64,000 nucleotides of DNA from Tomocerus qinae (lineage: Eukaryota; Arthropoda; Collembola; Entomobryomorpha; Tomoceridae), in NCBI GenBank assembly GCA_020055645.1, contig CM034549.1:5704001-5768000 (forward strand). The letters run 5' to 3'. The notes beneath the pieces are model-generated. The model made no database searches. It was not told the origin of the DNA and saw only the letters and a list, made by a program, of their open reading frames with translations. This document shows, in pieces, positions 34,929-46,340 of this stretch (position 1 is its first letter; each line of letters opens with the position of its first letter). Both the position numbers and the translations under genes were made by a program.

Positions 34929-35212
34929 GCCAATTCAGCCTCTGTATATGTTATAGTTTTAGGTTTAGGCCACGAGCTTGGATCTTGTCATGGTATAGTA
35001 GCGCTTTATTAACCATCCAAGCTCCTTTTGGGTTAGCTTAGCATAGGCACAGAGTTAGGAAAGAGACCCAACAATCAGTTACCTTACCCTCACTTAACTT
35101 AACCGTTCATTCATTTCCAAATGCATCCGTTGGATTCAAATCGTATATTTTGACTATATTTTAATATTTTACTGCCAATTTGGATGGCTAAAGTCCATTT
35201 GACACTCAACAT

Positions 35213-35522
35213 AGAGTCCAGTAGCGAATTTTGCTATTTAGATTTCTCAAGATTTCTTTCTGAAGATTTCTGAGAAAAGTCCTTTACCTCAAGTAATCGT
35301 TCTGCATTTATTCCGTTAACCACTCAAAGTTGATATTATTTGGGGATAAAATTAGTGAAAAATGTGCCTTATAAACTTTGAAAATCCCTTGGAAACGGGA
35401 TTACTTGATTACTTGCACTTACGAGATAAGGGAATCCCTTATAAATCTTTAGAAATCTAAATAGCAAAATTCGCTACTGGACTCTCCTTATACAGCGCTA
35501 TGAATGCAGTTTATGCTTCTTG
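35213..35522. mobile_element. hAT MITE relative (GAGTCCAGTAGCGAATTTTGC type), left end missing
   Basis: The interior matches 11630-11937. The right end GCAGTTTATGCTTCTTG directly meets the ATGACGTC that is also the TSD of the next MITE. The left terminus is degraded. Confidence 0.65.
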
Positions 35523-35530
35523 ATGACGTC

Positions 35531-35734
35531 CAAGGAGCTTGGACGGTTAATAGGGAGAACCAAGTAGCGAAGTGCCCGTAAGGGATTTTCAAGATCTATA
35601 AGGGACATTTTGTCCTCAATTTTGTGTAAATATCTGGTTGCTATGCTTGTAATCTTCAAATTCGCTTATGGTAAAATTCCCTACTCGGCTCTCCTGATAA
35701 AGCGCTACTATACTATGGCAACGTCCATGCTCCT
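35531..35734. mobile_element. hAT MITE, 204 bp, TSD ATGACGTC
   Basis: Ends CAAGGAGCTTGGACGG and ACGTCCATGCTCCTTG. Flanked by ATGACGTC at 35523-35530 and 35735-35742. Confidence 0.88.
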
Positions 35735-35742
35735 TGATGACG

Positions 35743-37150
35743 TCTAAGTAGTAGATTTAAAATCAACTGATAATGACGTCACAAATCGTAATGATTGGAA
35801 TCGGAGAGTAAAGATAAGCTTTGAATGTCACTTTCACTTAATATTATTTCGTATATAATTTCAAGTGAGACTAGTTATAAAAGGAGACTTGTTAAGGTGC
35901 CCTTTCCTAGTAATCCTTTTCGTGTCTGTACATAATTAGGTTATCCTAGCCAAAAATGTTTTCCTTGTTGCAACTTTTAAGTCAAGGTTCCCCTCTTAAA
36001 CCAATAATAATGAGAGACTTGGGGAGACACGCCATGACAAATGATACAAATGTCTAATTACAACATTGGCTGCTGTACTGAATGTGTTGTAGGTACGTAG
36101 TTAATATTGATAGTTGCCATGTCAATAAGAAATGGGAAAGGAATGTATGTCGAGTTGCCCCGACGGAGAGAGAGAGAGAGAGAGGAAAGTGACGAGCACA
36201 AAGTAGCAATTGCAGTAAGGCAAGAATGTAATTTGACCTTTGACCAAGGGAAGGTTATAAGTTGTTTGTTAGGTAGCCAGACGGGGCGTATTTTCGGGAG
36301 TTATTTGGCCATCGATACGGGGCGGCTCTCTTCTCTCTCTTCTCTCCCTAAAACTCTCGTTCCTAGTAATTATACTGTATGGCTACACTCTGCATGTAAT
36401 GTTATTTGTGTCTCCTAGGCAACAGAGAGGAGAGAGAGATGAGAGATCAAGAGGTTGAGCAGCAGGAGGGAGCACATTTTCCAGGAATCGTCGTCGTCGT
36501 CGTCCGAAATTGGAATTGGAAAATGCACCTGCAGCCTTTCTTTTCATCTCGGCACTTTGTCACAATTGAATTCTACGGGAAATGACGTGCCCGGAGTCAA
36601 CTGCTAAAGACCCGCCGGAGGACACACTTTGTCACTTAATATGTATATGTATGTATATAGATATAGATAATGGGCGTGAAGGTGTGTGGGTCCATAAAAG
36701 GAAATTGACCCCCAACGAAGTGCTGACAAAAATTTACGAGCTGCAAATAGAAGATGAGTTGATGGAGGATGTTAAAGACAAACATCCCTCCGCACACATT
36801 TGACTCATCCTTCACTTACGCCCTTCCTCTACCCGGGTACACATCCTGACGTCACACTCTGCACTACGTCACTCTGCAAAAATAAATGCAAAAACCAGAT
36901 ACACAGGTGAGTACTGACTAGTGGTTGTTATGGGGATGGGGTGAGTGAGTACTAAGTACTAATAAGTATTAGAGTAGATGTGGAGTGTATGTCGTAGGTG
37001 AGACTGTTGTTAGGTTACGTGAGATATGCGAGTTGGAGTGCGGACGGATCTGTTCTCCTCATTCGTCTGCCGTCCGTCTCCACCTGCACATCTCACTCTC
37101 GTCTCCATAGAAACAGTTAATTGTTGTTGTGTGGTTGTGATTTAGTGAAT
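35743..37150. other. Single-copy region upstream of drm; no gene called
   Basis: Probably the promoter and 5' UTR region of drm. It contains a GA microsatellite (36166-36185) and a full CRE-type palindrome TGACGTCA at 36847-36854. Open frames of up to about 100 codons lack recognisable domains. An acceptor-like TTTAG sits 5 bp before the drm ATG, so a non-coding first exon is likely here. Confidence 0.45.
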
Positions 37151-37646
37151 ATGTTTGCTCCGATGATTCTGGAGGACGAGCGACTGTTCCGGCACAGCTC
37201 CCGTCGGAAGAGCAAAGACTACAGTTGCCAATTCTGCCAGCGGAGATTCTCCAAGTCCTACAACCTCATGATCCACGAAAGATCCCATCTCATCGAACAG
37301 AACTTTTCCTGTGACATTTGCGGAAAGACTTTTAAGAAACAAGAATACCTCAAGCAGCACAGGTTACTACACTCACTTAATCACCATCAATTCATTCATT
37401 GTGGGGCAAGGCGAGATTAATCATCTTTTTGTGTTTAGAATTCTTGTTCACAATTCTTACTAAAAGGAAAAAGTCGTCGCTGTCTCTAAAAACTATAACC
37501 TTCTTCTTGGCCAAAGTGAGACTCTCTCTACTCCTCTCATTGGCCATTGTCTCACATTCCCCCAACATGGTATTAATAAATGTTGATTTGCTTGCAGGTC
37601 GCAGCACTCTCCGTCCAACTACTCACCTCCCAATTCCTTTTACTGA
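37151..37646 (+). CDS. drm: Drumstick, two-finger Odd-skipped-family zinc-finger protein
   Basis: Exons 37151-37362 and 37598-37646 encode 86 aa, close to the size of Drosophila Drm, which is also unusually small with two fingers. Finger 1 (about residues 24-46) contains CQFCQRRFSKSYNLMIHERSH. Finger 2 (about 52-74) is completed across the intron: C54, C57 and H70 come from exon 1 and H74 from exon 2. In Drosophila Drm acts in gut and leg-joint patterning by relieving Lines-mediated repression of Bowl through protein contact; that role is inferred here from homology. The start chosen is the first ATG after an acceptor-like TTTAG. It lies tail to tail with gene B. Confidence 0.93.
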
Positions 37647-37706
37647 AACGGACGACGTCGTCGTGTAAAAAATGTATTTCTCGATCTCGATGTAAATTTT
37701 TGTATC

Positions 37707-37712
37707 AATAAA
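37707..37712 (+). terminator. Polyadenylation signal of drm
   Basis: AATAAA lies 61 bp after the drm stop. Confidence 0.6.
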
Positions 37713-37719
37713 GCGCACT

Positions 37720-39095
37720 CTTAAATATCATTCCCTTGTCTCGTTGTTTTGTTGGCATAGAAATAAGATGTAATATAAATAGGTATACGTATCACTATGG
37801 GTTACTACAATAGAGATTGCATTTATTGTGCTCGAGTTTAATTTCTCGGAGCTCTGCCTTCTGTCACTTGTCATCACGTCAAAGAGTTGTAAAAAATAAG
37901 GGCCCACCTGACAATAACAATAAAAAGGGTGGAGACGAGTGTAGATGTACAAGAGAGATAAAGGCCACGCGATGAAAGTGATTCCGACAAAGAGTTGGCT
38001 GTTGTGGGAGGGAGTTGGAGAATGTGGATTGTCATAGTGTCCATAATCTTCCTGACTAAAGTGTGGTCGCTCTCTTCGTGCTGTGTGGCATGAGATAAGC
38101 CATCACACAGGAATGCCACTTTTATATCACTCTATATGACTCTATATACTCTACATACATACTATATATATACTCACTATATACTCACTATATACTCTGT
38201 ATCACATCGCACGCGCCCCTCGAATTCCTCAATTTGTTCAATCAAGATTTCCCAAGTGACACTCGTTGAGTGGGGTAATAATAGAGAGACTGTTGTAATA
38301 GGAGAGAGAAGGAGATGCTGAGACGTCCGTCCGTGGTCGTCATGGAGATGCCTTTTGTTGTTATTGTTGTGGTGGTGATGATGAGAAGAGAGAGATGCGT
38401 GTGTCAGAAATGCACGGAATTCATTTGTCTGGAGGCATTTGGATTGTTTCTTCTCTCCTCCGTTCCCATGGCATCTCATCTCCTTCTTAAGAGAGAGAGA
38501 GAGAGAGAGAGATGGGAATGGAAGAGTCGGGCCAAAGTTCACGCTCTTCTAAATCGTGGGAAACGGGCTGGCCGTGTGCTCAGACTTGACCTCTGACTCA
38601 TCATTAACCATATACAACTATAAGAGTATATAACAGTATATACATATATATAAGAGTATATCGTATATTGGATGATGGGTGTATATGGGAGTGCGCCGTC
38701 AACAGGTCTTCGAGTGGTGCTCAGCAGTTTCCCAAGCAGCATCATTTTGTTGCCTAATCTTCTTCTTCTTCTTCTCACACATGTGAGTAGTGCCATCAAG
38801 TCATAACGACCACCCTTTGGATGTACCTTATCTTGTGCTGGGCTGAGGAGTCTTGTTATCAAGTGGTCGTAACCAGAGTGTGACACCCACGAATGATGAT
38901 AATATGCAAATGCAGTCACGACGAATATACTCTTTCCCACGGTCTGCATATTCCTTACTGCTCCGGGACACGTGCCCACTATAGGCTTTTACATATTTTA
39001 TAGACGTCTCCCTTCACCCCAACCAACCAACTCGTTCACTCCAACCACTCTCCTAACATAATATGCAAATCAACCACAAACGATATTCAGTTAAA
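37720..39095. other. drm / gene B intergenic region; no gene called
   Basis: It contains TATA-rich microsatellite runs (about 38160-38200 and 38620-38660), a GA microsatellite (38491-38512) and short palindromic CATATA stretches. The longest minus-strand frame (38539-38979) has no domain and low-complexity C-terminal composition. Confidence 0.4.
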
Positions 39096-39099
39096 GCGA

Positions 39100-39105
39100 T
39101 TTATT
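39100..39105 (-). terminator. Polyadenylation signal of gene B
   Basis: TTTATT on plus (AATAAA on minus) lies 44 bp beyond the gene B stop. Confidence 0.6.
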
Positions 39106-39148
39106 GGCGTAATTCAGAGATTGTACAGACAGAGAGATAGAGAGATGA

Positions 39149-40576
39149 TCATTTCATGATTTCGTCGATTGTGAAAGACGTCGGTTTCCGTTCCACGCCT
39201 GCACTGTCACATTCCTTGTAGTCCGGGTCGTGGGTCAACACATGCCGTCGCAAGTCACAATTCCTCCTGAACACTAAACAAATATTAATTAATTAAATAA
39301 GTAAAGTATAGTATTGATATAGTAAATATATGACTCATGACGTACCCTTGTCGCAATTAGCGCACTCGTAGGGCTTGAGGTCTGTGTGTGTGAGGAGATG
39401 TGTCTTTAGGTTGGATCTTTGGTTGAAGGCCCTCGCACACACGGGACATTTGTGCGGAGACTCGTCCATGTGCAGAATCTTGTGCACCGCCAATGTCCGA
39501 CTCTGGCAAAATCCCTTACCGCATTCCGTACACTTGAACGGCTTCTCCTTACTGTGGATATACCTGCAAACACATTATAACCATTATTATATCTCCATGT
39601 CAACTAAATCTTATTATTATATCTCCATGTCAACTAAACCTTATTATAATATCTCCATGTCAACTAAATCTTATTATAATATCTCCATGTCAACTAAATC
39701 TTATTATAATATCTCCATGTCAACTAAACCTTATTATAAAACCTTATTATATCTCCATGTCAACTAAACCTTGTTATCTCCATGCCAACTAAACCTTATT
39801 GTATCTCCATGTCAACTAAACCTTATTATAAAACCTTATTATATCTTCATGTCAACTAAACCTTGTTATGTCTCCATGCCAACTAAACCTTATTGTATCT
39901 CCATGTCACTAAACCTTATTATAAAACCTTATTATATCTCCATGTCAACTAAACTTTATTATATCTTCATGTCAACTAAACCTTGTTATGTCTCCATGTC
40001 AACTAAACCTTATTATATGTCTAATAATATATTTAATTAATTACCTGTGGTCTCTGAGATGATCTTGTCTTCGGAATGCCTTTCCACAAATGTCACACGA
40101 GTAGGGTCGTTCGTCTGTGTGAGTTCTTTCGTGGATGAGGAGGTTGTAGCTCTTGGTGAAATGACGATTGCAGTATTTGCAGATGAATTGCTTTTTGGGA
40201 CGGGAGGCACGGGTGACATTGACTTTCTTTGTCAGGTCTTCTGCCACGACACTGCAGTGGGCAGCGGCGGCGGCTGCTTGTTGTGGGAGGAATGTGAGAG
40301 CAGAGGCGGGTGTTGTGGGTGCAGGAGGAAGCGGGTTGTTGTTCTGCAACTGGGCAATCTTCCTTAGATCTTCGAGCGAGTACAACAAGGGCGGAAATCG
40401 ATTCAAGTACATGGCAGCCATCAACAAGTTGTAATGAGCTAATTAAAAGAATCTTAATTAATTTTATTGATAAAGGAATGACATTTATTGATATTGACAA
40501 TGACGTCAGAGAGTCGGTATGATTGATGGAGATAAGACTTACTTTGATTGTTGCCGACCATGTTGTTGAAATCCAT
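39149..40576 (-). CDS. Odd-skipped family C2H2 zinc-finger transcription factor (Bowl/Sob type), gene B
   Basis: Exons in minus-strand order: 40576-40543, 40438-40045, 39563-39346 and 39273-39149; 771 nt, 256 aa. The first exon gives [11 protein letters not shown] and the donor A|GTAAGT sets the frame into the second. The N-terminal part (to about residue 90) has a Leu/Pro/Ala-rich stretch with an alanine run and does not resemble gene A. Five C2H2 fingers span about residues 96-230, and the protein ends with the eh1-like FTIDEIMK, a likely Groucho-binding motif. Finger 5 is split by an intron after CANCDK, a position where gene A has none; gene A's last intron lies 11 codons later. The third exon shares 201 identical bases with gene A. 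Nuclear patterning regulator by homology. Confidence 0.94.
39585..40020. repeat. Intronic minisatellite in gene B, same unit as in gene A
   Basis: ATCTCCATGTCAACTAAACC plus variable TTATTATA spacers, the reverse complement of the gene A array. It fills the equivalent intron (between the exon ending LRDHR and the one beginning YIHSK). Confidence 0.95.
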
Positions 40577-42340
40577 TATTGTGACTGTGCGTCGGGTCTT
40601 TTGATGATACTCTGTTGACACTCTCTGATTGCCCTCGAAATATTCTTTTGTGGTGTTGTTGGTTGGTAGTTGTCGGTAGCAGGAACAGAAGTGAACTGAA
40701 GATTCTCGGCAGGGAACGGTGGGAGTTATCTCTTCTTCTCTCCTCACTCACTGCTCGACTTTGTTACAGCCACCGAGCAGCAGCCACCAACAACACTTAC
40801 TAATAATACATACTAATAATACATAATATTATTAATTATACATCTCCCTGTCACTATGACTACCATCGTCATTATCCGACAAAAGAGTTTAATCCTAGTT
40901 CATAGTTAGTTAATCCTAGTTAGTGGCTAACTGCAGACAGAAGAGAGAGAATTCAGAAGGAGAATAGGAGAACGGAAGGAGGTGGCTGCTGCTCTGCTGC
41001 TGGCACGAGGGGGACGACCCCACGTCTTCTGTTGCCATGCACACCGACTCCCCATTGGCCACTCACCCACAGACACCGCCCCCCGACTATTCCAATAACA
41101 CTCGTCTAGCCAAACAGCCAGCTACTTGACTCTTTCTATAGACTTGCTCGTCTTGTTCTTTTTCGCTACTCTCCTATTCCCTTTTTTGCAACTATGGCAA
41201 TATTTATCTAGATCAATCCCAACTAAATCCACCCAAACATTTCTAAATAAACTCTCGTCTAAATAAATACTTTCATACTCATCTACTTATTGCTCATTTT
41301 AGTAAGTCGCTCGGGTATTTCTCTACCATTAATTATGTCATGGTAACATAATCACTTCGGAAAAACTCGGAATACGTATATTATAACAAGGGAAGAATCT
41401 CAAACTGACCTCAAATAACAATTTAAATTTTAAAATATTTACTGTAGAAAACACATTGGTTACCAATACTAATACTTAGTTTCATTAGTATGGAGATACC
41501 AGGTTCTTCTAATATTATCATGGGAATATGAGTTTGTCAACATTCGCAATAAAATACTTATTTTGTTGCTAAAATACTTATTCAAAATTAAGTTAATTAT
41601 TCTATTAAATTTATAAAGCATTTTTAATCAAGAATTATAAATTATTAGAAATTGGTGTTAATTAATTGAGATAATATATGTAATAAATTAATGTTCATGT
41701 TTTACTTTAATTTCAACTGGCATTTAAATATTTTATTAAATTTTAACTAATTAGTAATTACATTAATATTGTGTTGTATTTTGTATTACTTGGCAACATG
41801 AATAATAATAATAAAATGAGATAGAGGTGGATGTGTGTGCATGGTAACGAGTAGATAGATAGATGTGTTTGCATAGGGCAGACAGAGAGTGTTTGTGATG
41901 TTTGCAGAGCAGAGGAAGGAAAAGTGAGGCAATCAGTTGGACAAACAAACATTTATGACTTTATCGCATCATGACCGACAGACCGGGCGGGCACAATTCA
42001 TCCAATTTGATTCTCTCAAAGTGTCATTCCTTGTACTCGTCGTTTACTCTTCTCACTCCGAGATAACAGCAACAAACAATCGCAGCCACCCTCACCCGCC
42101 TCATCTCCATCTGTCGTCTCCCATTCACAACTTTTCTACACCAACACAGGGTTACTTTTCCCATGGCAACCACTACAACATTGTATATCCCTACAAAACC
42201 ACTTGGCTAATTGACAATTAAATGTACCAAGTATTTTAGTTAATTTAGATTACGAAATATTTGGGGGTGATTGTAAGGGGAAAAGGAACCCTGATTAAGT
42301 GGAAAGAGGGGCGTAGAAAGAAGAGGACGAGCGGGGAGGC
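40577..42340. other. gene B / kayak divergent intergenic region
   Basis: Single-copy-looking, AT-rich sequence between two divergently transcribed regulators, so it probably holds control elements and 5' UTR exons of both. I see no transposon ends and no supported coding frame. Confidence 0.45.
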
Positions 42341-42390
42341 CTGTTGGTTGTACAAGTGGAGATGGGTTGGTGTGGGAACGCCGCTGTGAG

Positions 42391-42505
42391 TGAGTCACGG
42401 AGTGTTTTAGGTGTAAAGGGAACAGACGTCACAGAAAGTGAGCAACTGCATTGACGTCACTTGTTTGTGAATATTTATACACGACGTTGCCTGAGAGATG
42501 ACTCA
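42391..42505 (+). promoter_or_regulatory. Putative kayak core promoter: two AP-1 sites, one CRE, TATA-like box
   Basis: TGAGTCA at 42391-42397, TGACGTCA (perfect CRE) at 42452-42459, TATTTATA at 42472-42479 and TGACTCA at 42499-42505, all within 175 bp of the kay ATG. TGAGTCA/TGACTCA is the consensus bound by Fos-Jun dimers, and vertebrate FOS promoters carry AP-1-like sites and a CRE next to the TATA box. Binding and the transcription start are inferred, not shown. Confidence 0.6.
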
Positions 42506-42565
42506 TTCTTCCGTCCACCCATCAACCAACACTATATCCAACAATATTTATTCAAACGTTTTCAG

Positions 42566-44285
42566 ATGAACGGCGGGGTAAATAACTCTTTTTATTTCTA
42601 TTTTCACAATTATTATCTTTAATCATTTTCAATTTATTAACTCATTTATTTTGAATAGTTTTCAACGCAAATGACGACAGTCAATTCTGTCCTGGGGGAA
42701 CCCAGAGGACTCAACTCCCAACTCATGACCCCAAACACAATCAAAACCATCGAACAGACCATCCTCGGTAATTATTTCATATTTTTATTCATACAATTCA
42801 TTCTTGATTTATTCATACAAGTCATTTATTAATTTATTTTCAGAGTCTTTGGGGGAGGACCCAAGTCAAATTCCGACGATTCCTCAGGGGAACTTTGTCC
42901 CGCCTCTTCCGACCAATATCACCGTCGTCTCCACCAACACTTGGCAGGGAGGGCAAATTCTCTCCGAGGAGGAACCAGAAGTCAAAGAGACGAAACCAGA
43001 GATCGTCAAAAAAGCCACCAAAGTGAAAGCCAAGAAGGGCAGCACCAACGGAGGTAACTAGCACTGATGAATCACTAATTAATTAATTAATTAATTAATT
43101 AACTAATTAAATTTACTGATGAAATAGGAAGGAGACCAAAGAACGAAAAGAATTTGAGTCCGGAGGAAGAAGAGAGGAGAAAGATCAGGCGAGAAAGAAA
43201 CAAGTTGGCTGCTGCCAGATGTCGAAAACGAAGAGTCGACCATACTAACCAACTCCTCGAGGTAAACTAATTACAATTAAACCCAAACCTAGTTAAATAT
43301 AGTGAAATATAGTTAAATAATGACGTGATAAATTGTAGGAGACGGACGAGTTGGAGCAGAAGAAGCGGAGTCTTCAGGAGGAGATAACGAATCTGCAGAC
43401 ACAGCGGGAGGAGCTGGAGTTTATTCTCGAGGCCCACACGCCCCACTGTGCACAAAACAGAAAAGTCAAGTCGGAGACAGCCGAAAGTGGAGGACGGCGG
43501 GTGGCCAAGCGACCCACGTCTTTGGTTGTCGTGTCGCAGAACGTGGCTCCTCCCTCCCTGCAGACACCCTCCATACCCATCAACACTCCGTCCAACGGAA
43601 TACACTTTTCCGAACTCGACTGGTCCGAACTACCACCCACAGGTAATACCTATCCATACCTATCTGCACTTAATTAAACCATACCTATCTGTACTAAATA
43701 TACCTATCCATACCTATCAGACATGGCACTTGAAATATTTCGCTTGAAATAAATAGGTGAAATTTTTGAAATATTTCGCGAAATATTTCGTTTGTGCTTT
43801 CCTTGAAAAATGAAATATTTGAAATAAATGAAATAAATAGGGTACATGGCATTTATTTCAATTTATTTCAATTTATTTCAAGTGAAATAAATTAACTGCG
43901 CATGTCTACACACATGCGCGTTTAATTTATTTCATTTATTTCAAAAATTTCATTTATTTCATTTTTCGCGAAATATTTCAAATATTTCACTTTTCAAGAA
44001 ATATTTCCTGAAAAATGAAATAAATGCCATGTCTGATACCTATCTGTACTAAATTAATCCATACCTATCTGTACTAAATTAATCCATACCTATCTGTACT
44101 AAATTAATCCATATCTATCTGTACTAAATTAATCCATACCTATCTGTACTACATTAATCCATACCTATCTGTACTAAATATTATATGTGTTATGTGCAGG
44201 GCTGACCCCGATAATTGCGAACCAGATCGTGACTCCGCTGTTTTCTCCGACAGACAAAAAGGACAGCAAAATACTCGCACTCTAA
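42566..44285 (+). CDS. kay: Fos-family bZIP transcription factor (Kayak)
   Basis: Partner of Jun in the AP-1 dimer. Exons 42566-42577, 42659-42767, 42844-43053, 43128-43261, 43339-43642 and 44200-44285; 855 nt, 284 aa. The basic region [16 protein letters not shown] (about residues 130-150) carries the N-x-x-A-A-x-x-C-R signature. A leucine zipper follows ([20 protein letters not shown]..) and ends in the Fos-typical AHTPHC. The C-terminus ILAL resembles the LLAL end of vertebrate Fos. The first exon codes for only four residues and begins right after TTTTCAG, so ATG 42566 may belong to an internal exon and alternative upstream exons, as in Drosophila kay, are possible. Intron 5 holds a minisatellite with a MITE inside it. 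It is convergent with Pin1. Confidence 0.95.
43645..44185. repeat. Minisatellite in kay intron 5 (ATACCTATCTGTACTAAATTAATCC)
   Basis: Units of about 25 bp lie on both sides of the MITE 43716-44037, so the MITE landed inside the array. Confidence 0.9.
43716..44037. mobile_element. MITE in kay intron 5, foldback of GAAATATTTC units
   Basis: TIRs ATCAGACATGGCA and TGCCATGTCTGAT. The interior is almost entirely GAAATAAAT/GAAATATTTCGCG repeats in inverted order, giving a long imperfect hairpin around a CGCATGTCTACACACATGCGCG centre. Confidence 0.85.
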
Positions 44286-44350
44286 TTACAATTAATTAAC
44301 TTTTTTGTTTTGATAGTCAATGATGAAAATGCAAATGTGATGAACATGTA

Positions 44351-44356
44351 AATAAA
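44351..44356 (+). terminator. Polyadenylation signal of kay
   Basis: AATAAA lies 66 bp after the kay stop and 23 bp before the end of the Pin1 coding sequence on the other strand. Confidence 0.65.
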
Positions 44357-44366
44357 CAAACGACTT

Positions 44367-44372
44367 TTTATT
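44367..44372 (-). terminator. Polyadenylation signal of Pin1
   Basis: TTTATT on plus (AATAAA on minus) lies only 7 bp beyond the Pin1 stop. Cleavage would fall within the kay 3' UTR. Confidence 0.6.
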
Positions 44373-44378
44373 ATTAAA

Positions 44379-46340
44379 TCATTCAGTCCGTAGAATCAGG
44401 TGCACCTAACACAATCATTTACACATATTTACACATATATATATTATATATTATTATTTATATATAATATATTCATATATATACTCACTCCAGAATCCGA
44501 AAACACGGGCTCTGACGTCATCTCTCCCACCTGCAATCACAATTTATTCAAACTGTTACCCAAGGTCACTATGCATCAGTTCTGACAAGGTGACGAAATG
44601 GAATATCTTGACAAATTATCACCAAGGGATTATCAAAATTAATATTAAAAGCTGACCTTCAAATTAAAAGCGGCATCCTCAAAGGGTTTCTGCATCGCCC
44701 CTCTTCCAAACGGTCCCAAGTCACTGAAAACGAATCCATTAACATGCAAAACTTTTTGAACTAGGCCCAAATTGTTTTAAAAAAAGGAGAGTCCAGTAGC
44801 GAATTTTGCTACATAGATTTCTCAAGATTTTTAAGGGATTTTTTCTCAGAAAAGTTGCTTATCTCTACCTTTGCTGTTGCTTCAACATTGATTATATCAC
44901 TCCGCGGCATTCAAGTAATCGAACAACATAGCAACCACGCAAAGTTGGATATTTGGGGATAAAATTAGTGAAAAATGTCCCTTATAAACTTTCAAAATCC
45001 CTAACGGGCAATTCTCTATTGGACACGTAAAAAAGGAGACTTACCCTCCTCGTTTGGCCGACGAACAATCCTGGAAGAAAATAAAAATTAAGATTCAACA
45101 ACAAAACTAGGATAAACGCGATTCAGAAGAATATTTGTTGTATTCCCCAAAGTAGTTTGATTCCCATGGCTACTCCCATATGGGGGAGTATAGCCATGAA
45201 GATCAAATTGCCAGCCATGCTAATTATAAATCCTACAATAGGAGGCGCCGAGGCAAATAAACTCTTTCCTTGTCTCCCCTTCCCCGCATCAGGTTTAGTA
45301 GAGGGAGGTTATACTCCTCAAGGGTGGGTTTAGTAGAGGGAGAGGGAGGTTATACTCCTCAAGGGTGGGTCTTAATTAATCTGACTACTTGCATCTTGGC
45401 CCGATAGAGTGACATAAAAGTTGCAACTGGTGAAACTCTGTTTACTGAATGCGAGGGAGGAGATGTTGAGGCAGTTTATTTGCCTAGATCTATCTATTAA
45501 TATGTGCATAGGTAGTTACTGAGAACTGTCCCGCAATTTCAGCAAAAGAATGAGTTCCTCCAGTTATTTTGTCACGGTGGCCAAGAAGTATCTTGAGGGC
45601 TTCTTCTTTAGACCGAACAATCTTTTCTACAGAAATGAAACAAGAATTAAAAGTGTACTTAGGGTGAAGACAATAGGATGTTTTGCTCTTTTTCTGCAGC
45701 CAGTTTAGATAGGAAAAGTGGGTGCAGGTCAAGGGGGGATCAGTGGCTGTATCCATGACCACGGGAGTTAAAGAGTTTTTTACAGTTAAAAGTCAACTGA
45801 ATGCACCCAAACCTCAAACTGGCTGCAGAAAGAGAGGAAAACATTCTACTGTCTTCACCCTATAACGTTCGAGTCACCCTGGTGTACTTAATAATGTATT
45901 ACTTAATTGATTGTACGTACCTTCACGCCAGGAACTGGGTCTTCGAGAATCTCTGTGCTTGACGAGAATGTGGCTAGCCTTGATTGAACGCGGTCCACTC
46001 TCGGGCACCGGCTCAGCTGCAACCCAACATTGTATTAAAATAATACAACAATATTAAATAATATGCATTTACCAACCTGGTTTGGTAGGGACTGTCCATT
46101 GACTCTCCTTGGTGTACTCATTCAAGTAATAAGCCTGTCCTGCAATTACAACACAAACAAATCAAACACATCAATAGCAATTAGTTTAATTAAACAAGTT
46201 ACCATTGGACCGGGAAACGCGTTTGGACCAACCTGGACAAAATTAAACATTAATAAAATGTATTCAATACATAAATACACATTAATTAATAAATAAATAT
46301 TTGCCTCACCGCTGGGGATAAATTCTTCAGAGTCTGACAT
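44379..46340 (-). CDS. dod: Pin1-type peptidyl-prolyl cis-trans isomerase (Dodo)
   Basis: Isomerises phospho-Ser/Thr-Pro bonds. Nine exons in minus-strand order: 46340-46310, 46232-46203, 46139-46077, 46016-45921, 45626-45520, 45070-45045, 44723-44657, 44530-44489 and 44405-44379; 489 nt, 162 aa (human PIN1 has 163). The WW domain (about residues 9-40) has both tryptophans (W12, W35) and SRSNGQAYYLN. The parvulin domain (about 51-162) keeps the phosphate-binding K61, R66 and R67, the catalytic-pocket H57, C111 and H156, and MQKPFEDAAF. The start MSDSEEF is the only ATG that gives a complete WW domain. Introns contain hAT-related fragments (about 44785-45035), a palindromic MITE (45159-45211) and a CAAGGCAAATA-family copy (45245-45480). 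Confidence 0.95.
45159..45211. mobile_element. Diverged palindromic MITE in a Pin1 intron
   Basis: TTTGATTCCCATGGCTACTC and the inverted GAGTATAGCCATGAAGATC around CCATATGG. Same family as 2042-2113 but with more mismatches and no clear TSD. Confidence 0.7.

Noticed and set aside
36582..36803. 73-codon open frame upstream of drm with an acidic end
   Set aside because: No homology recognised, no clear splice or poly(A) context, and it lies in the likely drm promoter or 5' UTR. Left uncalled.
38539..38979. Minus-strand open frame of 146 codons between drm and gene B
   Set aside because: It covers TATA-rich and CTT-rich low-complexity DNA, has no recognisable domain and no splice or poly(A) context.
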